A stretch of 13,206 bases of DNA from Phycisphaerales bacterium (lineage in GTDB: Bacteria > Planctomycetota > Phycisphaerae > UBA1845 > Fen-1342). Shown piece by piece: positions 7,894-13,206 of this stretch. How positions within the stretch are numbered: the first letter of the stretch is position 1; the number at the start of each line of letters is the position of its first letter. Where the stretch lies: assembly GCA_016710275.1 (NCBI GenBank), contig JADJXS010000006.1, positions 1-13,206 of the forward strand. Reading direction: 5' to 3'. Both the position numbers and the translations under genes were made by a program. The notes under the pieces are model-generated. The model was not told the origin of the DNA. It saw only the letters and a program-made list of their open reading frames with translations, and made no database searches.

Positions 7894-8465
7894 GGGCTGC
7901 GCCGCTCAACAAGCTGGTCGCGTTGCAGCGCCCTGGAGGCGCGCGCGATGCTGTGGGCGGCCGCATCACCACATGGACGACGGTCGCGCAGGCGTGGGCG
8001 TCGATCGAGAGCCTCACCGGCCGGGAGCAGCTCGTCGCGGCGCAGCGCCAGTCCGAGGCGAGCCACCTGATCCGGCTGCGGTTCGCGCGGGCGTACGCCG
8101 GGATCGACGCGACGTGGCGGATCGTGTGGGGGCAGACATTCACGGCCGACGCCGCGACGGACGCGCTGACCACGCCGGGCCCGCAGACATGGGCGGCTGC
8201 CGATCCACTGGTGCTGCTGAACGTAGGCGGGGCGTTGCCGGCGCCGCTGGTGGCCGGCACGACGTACTACGTCAAGACGGCGGCTTCGGACGTCTATACG
8301 CTGGCGGCGACCGTCGGCGGCGCGACGATCGACCTGACGACCGCCGGTACGGGAACGCACTACATCGCGCCGCGCTACTTCGTGCTGGACGCGCCACCGC
8401 GCAACGTGGCCGAGGCGAACCGCGAGCTCGAGCTGATCTGCTCGGAAGGGCTGCGGGTGGAATGA
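7890..8465 (+). CDS. Head-tail adaptor (SPP1 gp16-like joining protein) with inserted beta module
   Basis: Probable head-tail joining protein that closes the connector before tail attachment. The 191-residue product has the family's usual opening (LNKLVALQRPGG, 6-17; TTWTTVAQAWASIESLTGRE, 27-46; HLIRLRFARAY, 59-69) and ending (FVLDAPPRNVAEANRELELI, 164-183). Typical members are about 110 residues; the extra about 78 residues (83-161) replace the turn between WRIVWG and the RYFVLD strand. The reading frame is open far upstream, but GTG 7890 is chosen because it gives the expected N-terminus and overlaps the previous stop as GTGA, like several junctions here. The stop at 8463-8465 overlaps the next ATG. 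Confidence 0.9.
   Translation: MRAAPLNKLVALQRPGGARDAVGGRITTWTTVAQAWASIESLTGREQLVAAQRQSEASHLIRLRFARAYAGIDATWRIVWGQTFTADAATDALTTPGPQTWAAADPLVLLNVGGALPAPLVAGTTYYVKTAASDVYTLAATVGGATIDLTTAGTGTHYIAPRYFVLDAPPRNVAEANRELELICSEGLRVE
8139..8372 (+). other. Inserted beta-rich module, copy 2 (in head-tail adaptor)
   Basis: Second copy of the module found at 7507-7740, in the next gene and in a different structural family. It carries the same ordered elements: ADPLVLL, GGALPAPL, GTTYYVKTA, VYTLAATVGG, IDLT and GTGTHY. Without it the adaptor would run from WRIVWG straight to RYFVLD, the usual arrangement. The presence of similar DNA at corresponding places indicates duplication or repeated acquisition of one module. 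Edges are approximate. Confidence 0.8.
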
Positions 8466-9016
8466 TGGCAGAGATCGTCCGGATTGAAGGGCTGACGGAG
8501 CTGAAGCGCAAGTTCGAGTCACTGCCACGGGACATCGCGAAGAAGGCATTTCGGCGGTCCCTGTCGGCTGCCGCGAAACAGGCGCGGGACGACGCGCGCA
8601 ACCGGGCGCCGCTCGGGAAGGGGTCGAAACGTCGCGGCGGCCGCCTTGTTCCGGCTGGGACGCTGAAGCGGTCTGCCCTGGTCAAGTTCGACCGGACGCA
8701 GAGCAACGACCTGCAGGCGGTCTACATCGTGACCTTTCGCCGTGGGAAGAAGCAGCAGAAGGGCAACCGCGACGCGTACTACGCGTCGTGGGTGGAGTTC
8801 GGCCATCGGATCGTGCCGCGCAAGCCGAAGGGATCGCGCTGGAAGCGCAAGCGCGGGCTAGTGTCGGCATTCTCGCTTGCCGGCCGGCGGGCGGCCGCTA
8901 CCGGGTCTGTCGCCGGCGTCCGCTACCTGACGAACGCTTTCGCGGCCGGCCGCTACAAGTACCTCTCGATCATCGAGACGCAGATGCGGGCGAACTTCGA
9001 GGCAGCGGCGCGGTGA
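8462..9016 (+). CDS. HK97 gp10-family tail-completion/connector protein
   Basis: Member of the HK97 gp10 family, a small virion assembly protein acting at the head-tail or tail-terminator junction. The 184-residue product opens with a helix (LTELKRKFESLPRDIAKKAF, 11-30), continues with a very basic loop (GKGSKRRGGR, 52-61), and contains the family signature YYASWVEFGH (106-115), then a Lys/Arg/Pro-rich stretch (IVPRKPKGSRWKRKRG, 117-132) and a C-terminal helix. ATG 8462 overlaps the adaptor stop as ATGA; a second ATG at 8465 would shorten it by one residue. GGGTGG at 8455-8460 is close to the start, so coupling probably helps. The segment around 133-165 (Ala/Gly-rich) is longer than in many homologues. 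Confidence 0.9.
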   Translation: MMAEIVRIEGLTELKRKFESLPRDIAKKAFRRSLSAAAKQARDDARNRAPLGKGSKRRGGRLVPAGTLKRSALVKFDRTQSNDLQAVYIVTFRRGKKQQKGNRDAYYASWVEFGHRIVPRKPKGSRWKRKRGLVSAFSLAGRRAAATGSVAGVRYLTNAFAAGRYKYLSIIETQMRANFEAAAR

Positions 9017-9387
9017 GCATTCAATCTGACATCGTGACTGCGCTCGCGGCGGTGGCCGGCGGGCGGGTGTACCCGGCCGGCGAAGTGCCAGAGGACGCGC
9101 CGCTCCCGCTGGTGACGTACCGCCGGATCCTGCACGCGCCGGTCATGACGCTCACCGGATACGAGGGCACGACGAACAGTGTTTTCGTGTTCGAATGCTG
9201 GGGCGAGACGACCGGGTCGACGTCGGCGAAGCAGGTCGCGCTGGATACGGCTACGGCCGTGATCGCGGCGATTGATGCCGCGGCCGGCTTGGTGAACAAG
9301 TACCGGACCGACGTCAGCGGCGAGGACTACGACGCCGAGACGCTGGAAACGATGGAGCCGGTGCAGTACTCGTTCTGGCACGCATGA
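9013..9387 (+). CDS. Tail terminator protein (DUF3168-like)
   Basis: Probable tail terminator, which caps the growing tail tube and provides the joining face to the head. The 124-residue product fits DUF3168 proteins in size and landmarks: an N-terminal helix, RVYPAGEVPEDAPLPLVTYR (18-37), a strand of FVFECWGET (58-66), a Ser/Lys-containing helix with AKQVALDTATAVIAAI (72-87), and a C-terminal strand VQYSFW (117-122). The reading frame is open upstream, but GTG 9013 gives the expected N-terminus and overlaps the gp10-like stop as GTGA. It ends in an ATGA overlap with a small gene at 9384. Confidence 0.88.
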   Translation: MSIQSDIVTALAAVAGGRVYPAGEVPEDAPLPLVTYRRILHAPVMTLTGYEGTTNSVFVFECWGETTGSTSAKQVALDTATAVIAAIDAAAGLVNKYRTDVSGEDYDAETLETMEPVQYSFWHA

Positions 9388-9482
9388 AGCCGGCGACGCT
9401 CTTGTTGCACGAAACGCTGATCCGCCTGATGAAAGGTGCGATACATGCGTGGGAGAAGTGGCTAGAATCGCAGAAGTCTTGA
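9384..9482 (+). CDS. Small coupled gene, 32-residue helical protein of unknown function
   Basis: A short frame that begins with ATG inside the terminator gene's stop (ATGA, 9384-9387) and ends at TGA 9480-9482. The product, starting MKPATLLLHETLIRLMKG and ending WEKWLESQKS, is mostly an amphipathic helix with two Trp residues near the C-terminus. It matches the coupled-start style of this operon and lies in a gap that otherwise would be about 190 bases. Short Trp-containing proteins of this kind between terminator and tube genes occur in related phages as far as I recall; I know no function. It is too short for a domain call. It could assist tail assembly or be a leader peptide controlling the tail tube gene that follows. 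Confidence 0.6.
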   Translation: MKPATLLLHETLIRLMKGAIHAWEKWLESQKS

Positions 9483-9544
9483 CGTAATCACGAACCGCCC
9501 GAGCACGCGCGGGGCCACGCCAGCCAGGCCGCGCCCCGCATGGC

Positions 9545-9567
9545 CTCCTCGGATTCACATCGAGGAG
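9545..9567 (+). promoter_or_regulatory. Hairpin covering the ribosome binding site of the tail tube gene
   Basis: CTCCTCG at 9545-9551 is the exact reverse complement of CGAGGAG at 9561-9567, separated by 9 bases; a G-T pair (9552/9560) can extend the stem to 8 with a 7-base loop. The 3' arm contains the AGGAG (9563-9567) that lies 7 bases before the tail tube ATG at 9575. In RNA this would hide the ribosome binding site until opened, for example by ribosomes finishing the small gene upstream, a regulatory RNA or a protein. Another possible stem, GCGGGGC (9509-9515) with GCCCCGC (9533-9539), lies just before it. Confidence 0.45.
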
Positions 9568-9574
9568 TTTCATC

Positions 9575-10213
9575 ATGGCGTACATCGGCACCAACATGAG
9601 CGTCGCGGTTCAGCAGACGCTCGGCAGCGACCTGACCGTCACCGGCCTCACGCTGGCGAATCCTGGGGTCGCAACCTCCACCGCGCACGGACTGTCGAAC
9701 GGCGACATCGTCGTCTTCACGGTCACCGACGGCACGATCGAACTGGACGGGCAGGCCGTCCGGGTCGCCAACGTGACGGCGAACACGTTCGAGCTCGAGG
9801 GCATCGACACGTCGGCGTACTCGACTTGGGTGTCCGGCGTTGCGAACGAAGTAACCGCGTTCGCCACGCTGTCGTCGGCGCAGAACGTGACGATGCCGAA
9901 TCCTGCTCCGGCCAAGATCGACATCACGCGGCTCATCGACAAGGCGAAGCAGTACGCCTACGGGCTGCCGGACGCGCCGGACGGCCAGATCAGCGGCCTG
10001 TTCTCGCCTGGCACCACCGCCGAGGGCCTGATCATCGCGGCGACGAACAGCAATTCGCGGGTCGTGCTCCGCGTGAGCTGGGCGGGCGGCGCGCGGACCA
10101 TCTTCACCGCGAACGTGAGCGGCGGCCAGGGCTTCGAGCTGTCTACGAACGCGGCCGCGACGGCGACGATCAACTTCACCCCGGTCGCGCTGGTGATGCA
10201 CTACGGCTCGTAG
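9575..10213 (+). CDS. Major tail tube protein
   Basis: Main subunit of the tail tube. The 212-residue product begins MAYIGTNMSVAVQQTLGS, typical of siphophage tube proteins, and its C-terminal half holds a beta-rich core (ARTIFTANVSGGQGFELST, 173-191, and ATINFTPVALVMHYGS to the end). Residues about 22-89 form an additional beta domain with the AHGLSNGDIVVF and VRVANVTANTFELEGID segments, a common insertion in phage tube proteins that probably projects outward. ATG 9575 has a well spaced AGGAG, but that site is in a potential hairpin. A 92-base gap precedes it, the longest in the window, consistent with independent control of a highly made protein. The chaperone genes follow after 28 bases. 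Confidence 0.9.
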   Translation: MAYIGTNMSVAVQQTLGSDLTVTGLTLANPGVATSTAHGLSNGDIVVFTVTDGTIELDGQAVRVANVTANTFELEGIDTSAYSTWVSGVANEVTAFATLSSAQNVTMPNPAPAKIDITRLIDKAKQYAYGLPDAPDGQISGLFSPGTTAEGLIIAATNSNSRVVLRVSWAGGARTIFTANVSGGQGFELSTNAAATATINFTPVALVMHYGS

Positions 10214-10230
10214 CGGTCAACCCGAGACAG

Positions 10231-10240
10231 GAGGAGGAGC
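10231..10240 (+). promoter_or_regulatory. Strong ribosome binding site of the tail chaperone gene
   Basis: A run of GAGGAGGAG just 5' of ATG 10242 (region 10229-10240) is the most extended Shine-Dalgarno match in the window. It offers several registers, suggesting frequent initiation of the short chaperone, in line with the large excess needed over the frameshifted form. Confidence 0.7.
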
Positions 10241-10241
10241 C

Positions 10242-10586
10242 ATGTCGAAGGAACTGATCGCGCGCATGCGCCGGCAGAGGGAGTTCCGCGTCACGGTCGG
10301 GCGGTGGACGTTCATCGCCTGCCGTCCGACCGACGAGGATGCCGTGCGCTGGCATCGCGCGAACGCTGATTTCGTTGCGATCGCGCGCGAGATCGTGATC
10401 GGGTGGGAGGCCGTCACCGAAGACGATCTGGTTGGCGGTGGCGGGACCGATCCGGTGAAGTTCGACCGCGCGTTGTGGGAGGCGTGGTTGCCGGACCGCC
10501 CGGACTTCTGGGAGCCGCTGGCGACTGCGGCGCTGGAGCAGTTCAACCTGCACCGCGAGGCGCTGGAGTCGGCCGGAAAAAACTGA
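10242..10586 (+). CDS. Tail assembly chaperone, short form (lambda gpG-like)
   Basis: A 114-residue product in the position of the lambda gpG/HK97 chaperone, between tail tube and tape measure. Such proteins coat the tape measure and recruit tube subunits, and are absent from the finished virion. The sequence is charged and helical, with RVTVGRWTFIACRPTDEDAV (17-36) as a beta/alpha start and a C-terminal helix ending in ESAGKN. It stops at TGA 10584-10586, directly after a slippery heptamer. A -1 shift there continues into 10583-10825 to give a fusion of about 194 residues. The family call rests on position plus frameshift architecture, because chaperone sequences diverge strongly. Confidence 0.85.
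   Translation: MSKELIARMRRQREFRVTVGRWTFIACRPTDEDAVRWHRANADFVAIAREIVIGWEAVTEDDLVGGGGTDPVKFDRALWEAWLPDRPDFWEPLATAALEQFNLHREALESAGKN
10577..10583 (+). promoter_or_regulatory. Programmed -1 ribosomal frameshift site
   Basis: A AAA AAC (10577-10583) in the zero frame, with codons GGA AAA AAC TGA, is a textbook X XXY YYZ heptamer: both tRNAs can re-pair after slipping one base back. The zero-frame stop follows at once, and the -1 frame from 10583 is open for 80 codons. The same arrangement makes the G and GT chaperones in lambda-like phages. Confidence 0.9.
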
Positions 10587-10825
10587 CCGCCCGGCTGGAG
10601 GCGCGGCTGTTGTCGGACGTAACGGGCGGCCTGCAGTCGGGCGAGATGCCGGACGAGGAGCAGATGGTGATCCGGGCGTGGAACATGATGGGCGGCGAGG
10701 TCAACTGGATCGCGCTGCCGGTGATCGCGGAGATGTTCGGCGTCGTCGACGTCGAATGCTTCCTCGCGCGCCTGATAGCGCTGCGCGACCACATGCAGCG
10801 GCAGGCCGCAGCGAAGGTGAGGTAG
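10583..10825 (+). CDS. Tail assembly chaperone, frameshifted C-terminal extension (gpT-like)
   Basis: The -1 frame downstream of the slippery site, translated as the C-terminal part of a join (10242..10583, 10583..10825). It adds 80 residues starting LTARLEARLL, with MPDEEQMVIRAWNMM (about residues 21-35 of the extension) and a terminal helix FLARLIALRDHMQRQ. In lambda the T domain of the fusion binds the tube protein while the G part binds the tape measure; the same division is inferred here. There is no good ribosome binding site or start codon for independent expression near the beginning of this segment, so frameshifting is the simplest route. It ends 4 bases before the tape measure start. 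Confidence 0.85.
   Translation: MTARLEARLLSDVTGGLQSGEMPDEEQMVIRAWNMMGGEVNWIALPVIAEMFGVVDVECFLARLIALRDHMQRQAAAKVR
10587..10629 (+). promoter_or_regulatory. Possible frameshift-stimulating stem
   Basis: CCGCCCG at 10587-10593 is perfectly complementary to CGGGCGG at 10623-10629, giving a 7-base-pair GC-rich stem with a 29-base loop that starts 3 bases after the slippery heptamer. Downstream stems commonly raise -1 frameshifting, usually at slightly greater spacing. In GC-rich DNA a chance match of this length is possible. Confidence 0.35.
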
Positions 10826-10829
10826 CGCG

Positions 10830-13206
10830 ATGGCGAACGTCGGGAAACTCACCGTCGAGCTGGCCGCATCGGTCGCGAAGTTTCAGGCCGACCTCGGAAA
10901 GGCTGCGTCGTTCGCAGAGTCCGCATCGAAGCGGATGACCTCCGCGCTGTCGGCCGTGCGCGGCACGGTGGCTGGGCTCGCCGGCGCGATCACGGTCGGC
11001 GCGTTCGTGAACCTGGTCAAGGGCAGCGTCGACGCAGCCGACCACCTGAACGACTTGTCGAAACAGACCGGCATCGCGGTCGACACACTCGGCGGCATCG
11101 GTTTCGCTGCGGAACAGTCGGGCGGCAGCCTCGAAGACGCGGCCGCATCAATCTCGAAGTTCAACCTGAAGATTGCCGAGGCGATCAGCGGCGAGAAGGA
11201 TGCCGTGAAGGCGTTCGAAGCGCTCGGCATTTCCGTCGACGAACTGAAGAACAAGACGACCGACGACATCCTGGTGAAGGTCGCCGATCGTTTCGCCAGC
11301 TACGACGACCACGCGAACACGGCCGCGCTCGCGAATGCGGTATTCGGCAAGTCCTACGCAGGCTTTCTCCCGCTCCTGCGCGAGGGCGGCGACTCGCTGT
11401 TGGAGAACATCGACTACTTCCGCCGGTTTGGCGGGATCACGCAGGAGACGGCGGGGCAGGCGGACAAGTTCAACGACACGATGGCGAAGCTGAAGCTGCT
11501 CAACGGGCAGTTCGGCCGCGCGCTCGCATCGGAGCTGCTGCCGTCGTTGCAGACGCTGGCCGGCCTGTGGGTCGAGAATCAGGAGAAGTCGAGCGCCTTT
11601 GCTGTGGTGGCGCAAGACGTCGCCGGGATCATCAAGGGACTGTCTGTCGTCGCACTCACGGCGGCCAACGCCTTCTCGACGCTCGGGAGATACCTCGGCG
11701 CGTCGACCGCCGCGTCCAAGGCGTTCCTCTCTGGCGACTTCAAGGGCGCGAAGTTCATCAACGATGAGTTCCTGGCCGACACCGAGCGCCGGCTCAAGGA
11801 ATACGAGAAGCTACGCGACGCGATCCTCTTCGGCACCGAGCAGCCGGGGACGAAACGCCCGAGCGGCGCCAAGCCCGCCGGCGGCGGCCAGCGTGCGCCA
11901 AGCCTCGTCTCCGCGTCCGGCGCGGACGACGCCGCGCGCAAGATTCTCGACGGCCAGCTCAAGGCGCTGGAGTCCGTGTTGCGCGCAGAACAGGACGTGC
12001 TGAAGGACCGCGAGCACTTCCTGCAGCGGTACTACCAGGACGACCAGATCGCGACGCGGGAGTACTACCAGACCCGACAGGAGCTGATCCGCGACGCGCT
12101 GGACAAAGAGGTTGCGCTGTACGACCAGGAGATCGCCGCGCTGCAGGCGTTCGCAGCGAAGGCGAGCCCGAAGGATCGCGTCGACGCCGAGGCGAAGATC
12201 GCTGACGTTGTTGGCAAGCGCGCGAAGGCGCAGCAGGACGCATCAATCAAGAGCGTGAATCTATTCCTCGACGAGGAAAAGGCGGCGGCGCAGTTCCTGC
12301 GCAAGCTCGAAGACGTGGCGCTCACGATCGCGCAGTTGCGCGGCGACCAGGCCACCGCGGCGGCCTTCGGGTTCGACCTGCAGAACGCGGAATGGCAGAA
12401 GCGGATCGACCTCAAAAAGCGGTCGACCGACGATCAGTCGCGGCGCAGCGCAGAACTTCTCGACCAGAAGCTCGCCGAGCTGCGCACGCTCACCGTGCAG
12501 CAGGCGTCGCTGAACCAGACACAACAGGACTTCGGCTTCATCCTCGATGAGGTCGCGATCGCGCAGGAGCGCGTGAACATCCTGCGTGACTCCGGGGCGA
12601 TCACCGAGCTGGACGCGCTGGCGCGGCTGTCGCAGGCAAATAAGGCGCGCATCGGCGAGCTGTCGGAGGTGGCTGCGAAGTACCGCGAGATCGCCGAGGC
12701 GAGCGGCGACAAGCGGGCGATGATCGCGGCCGAGCAGATGGAACTCGCGATCGAACGCATGGCAGCGACGACCGACCTCATCGCGCTCAAGTTCAACCAG
12801 ATAGGCGCGAGCAGCTTCTCGCAACTGCTGCAGGACCTCGTTTCCGGGAAGGACCCGCTGCAATCGCTGAAGGATTTCGGAGCCGACATCGCCGGGAAGA
12901 TCACGACGGTCGTGGCCGACAACCTGGCACAGCAGGCGTTCGGGAAAGACGGAATCTTCGGCGGCTTCGGCGAATTGTTCTCCGGGTTGTTCGGCGGGGT
13001 CGACTCCGGAGCGGTCGCCCTGACGGGGTCGGCCACCGCGCTGTCCGGGTCGGCGGCGGCGCTCACGGCATCCGCGGCGGCGCTGTCGGCGTCGGCTGCG
13101 GCGTCGACCGCGAGCAGTTTCGGTAGCGGCTTCGGCAACCTGTTCGACATCTTCGGCGGCGGCGGCGACATTCTCACTGGCCTGCAGGGTTTCGCGGCCG
13201 GCGGCA
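10830..13206 (+). CDS. Tail tape measure protein (partial, runs off the right edge)
   Basis: Open through the window end: 792 residues without a stop. It sets tail length and is carried inside the tube. The N-terminal region (VGKLTVELAASVAKFQADLG, 4-23) and the stretch with ALGISVDELKNKTTDDIL (131-148) followed by ANAVFGKSYAGFLPLLREGG (168-187) are hallmark tape measure sequence. Hydrophobic segments lie at about 46-63 and 259-283. Long charged helical and coiled-coil-like parts fill about 360-690. Near 731-758 there is a four-unit Ala/Ser heptad repeat, then Gly/Phe-rich sequence (LFDIFGGGG). ATG 10830 is preceded by AAGGTGAGG (10814-10822). By the common estimate of about 1.5 angstrom per residue, the visible part alone would give a tail over 110 nm if unprocessed. 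Confidence 0.95.
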   Translation, partial: MANVGKLTVELAASVAKFQADLGKAASFAESASKRMTSALSAVRGTVAGLAGAITVGAFVNLVKGSVDAADHLNDLSKQTGIAVDTLGGIGFAAEQSGGSLEDAAASISKFNLKIAEAISGEKDAVKAFEALGISVDELKNKTTDDILVKVADRFASYDDHANTAALANAVFGKSYAGFLPLLREGGDSLLENIDYFRRFGGITQETAGQADKFNDTMAKLKLLNGQFGRALASELLPSLQTLAGLWVENQEKSSAFAVVAQDVAGIIKGLSVVALTAANAFSTLGRYLGASTAASKAFLSGDFKGAKFINDEFLADTERRLKEYEKLRDAILFGTEQPGTKRPSGAKPAGGGQRAPSLVSASGADDAARKILDGQLKALESVLRAEQDVLKDREHFLQRYYQDDQIATREYYQTRQELIRDALDKEVALYDQEIAALQAFAAKASPKDRVDAEAKIADVVGKRAKAQQDASIKSVNLFLDEEKAAAQFLRKLEDVALTIAQLRGDQATAAAFGFDLQNAEWQKRIDLKKRSTDDQSRRSAELLDQKLAELRTLTVQQASLNQTQQDFGFILDEVAIAQERVNILRDSGAITELDALARLSQANKARIGELSEVAAKYREIAEASGDKRAMIAAEQMELAIERMAATTDLIALKFNQIGASSFSQLLQDLVSGKDPLQSLKDFGADIAGKITTVVADNLAQQAFGKDGIFGGFGELFSGLFGGVDSGAVALTGSATALSGSAAALTASAAALSASAAASTASSFGSGFGNLFDIFGGGGDILTGLQGFAAGG
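13020..13103 (+). repeat. Four 21-base imperfect tandem units within the tape measure gene
   Basis: Units at 13020, 13041, 13062 and 13083 each encode a heptad of the form Leu-Thr/Ser-Gly/Ala-Ser-Ala-Thr/Ala-Ala. The protein repeat is tighter than the DNA repeat, which varies at third positions, so it is selected at protein level rather than being a fresh duplication. A fifth, decayed unit may start at 13104. Confidence 0.75.

Noticed and set aside
9509..9539. GC-rich inverted repeat (7-base arms, 17-base loop) as a transcription terminator
   Set aside because: No T-run follows, the loop is long, and ending transcription before tube and tape measure genes would make little sense without another promoter, which I cannot see. 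It could at most be an RNA structure.
10403..10582. Independent start of the second chaperone frame upstream of the slippery site
   Set aside because: The -1 frame upstream of 10583 gives Arg/Gly-rich sequence overlapping the short chaperone and has no convincing ribosome site; the frameshift model explains the downstream part better.
13020..13103. Tandem repeats as a CRISPR array or replication iterons
   Set aside because: The units are directly adjacent, keep the reading frame of the tape measure gene and vary mainly at third codon positions, so they are protein-level heptads.

Overview
The window is a single-strand, tightly packed virion-morphogenesis operon of a tailed phage or prophage of the long-tailed HK97/lambda type. 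All genes lie on the + strand in the order: end of an upstream gene, small and large terminase, portal, prohead protease, major capsid, a capsid-adjacent protein of unknown function, a two-domain methyltransferase, two head-tail connector proteins, an HK97 gp10-type protein, tail terminator, a 32-residue small protein, tail tube, tail assembly chaperone with a programmed -1 frameshift, and a tape measure protein that runs off the right edge. The DNA is visibly GC-rich with mostly G or C at third codon positions. The connector protein resembles the phiE125 gp8 family, and the gene order resembles Burkholderia siphophages. A betaproteobacterial host such as Burkholderia is therefore likely, but the sequence alone does not prove it. 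No integrase, repressor, att site, lysis gene, rRNA or tRNA is in the window, so I cannot tell a free phage from a prophage.

Head region (1-5648): the terminase pair starts DNA packaging, the portal forms the capsid vertex, and the protease matures a capsid protein that carries its own N-terminal scaffolding (delta) domain. Connector and tail region (7048-13206): the joining proteins close the head, the terminator and tube build the tail, and the chaperone pair loads tube subunits around the tape measure. Most junctions are 4-base ATGA or GTGA overlaps or are nearly abutting, so translational coupling probably sets much of the stoichiometry. The larger gaps (45 bases before 5214, 92 before the tail tube, 28 before the chaperone) precede genes with strong AGGAG ribosome binding sites.

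The least ordinary items are these: (i) the 467-residue protein at 5645-7048, which joins a class I SAM methyltransferase to a DUF115/MAF-like Rossmann domain inside the head-completion cassette; (ii) a beta-rich module of about 78 residues inserted in two consecutive connector proteins and still similar at DNA level; (iii) a perfect inverted repeat that would hide the ribosome binding site of the tail tube gene; (iv) a canonical A-AAA-AAC slippery heptamer directly followed by the zero-frame stop; (v) a 32-residue coupled small gene. No promoter or rho-independent terminator is convincing anywhere in the window, which fits one long late transcript begun upstream.
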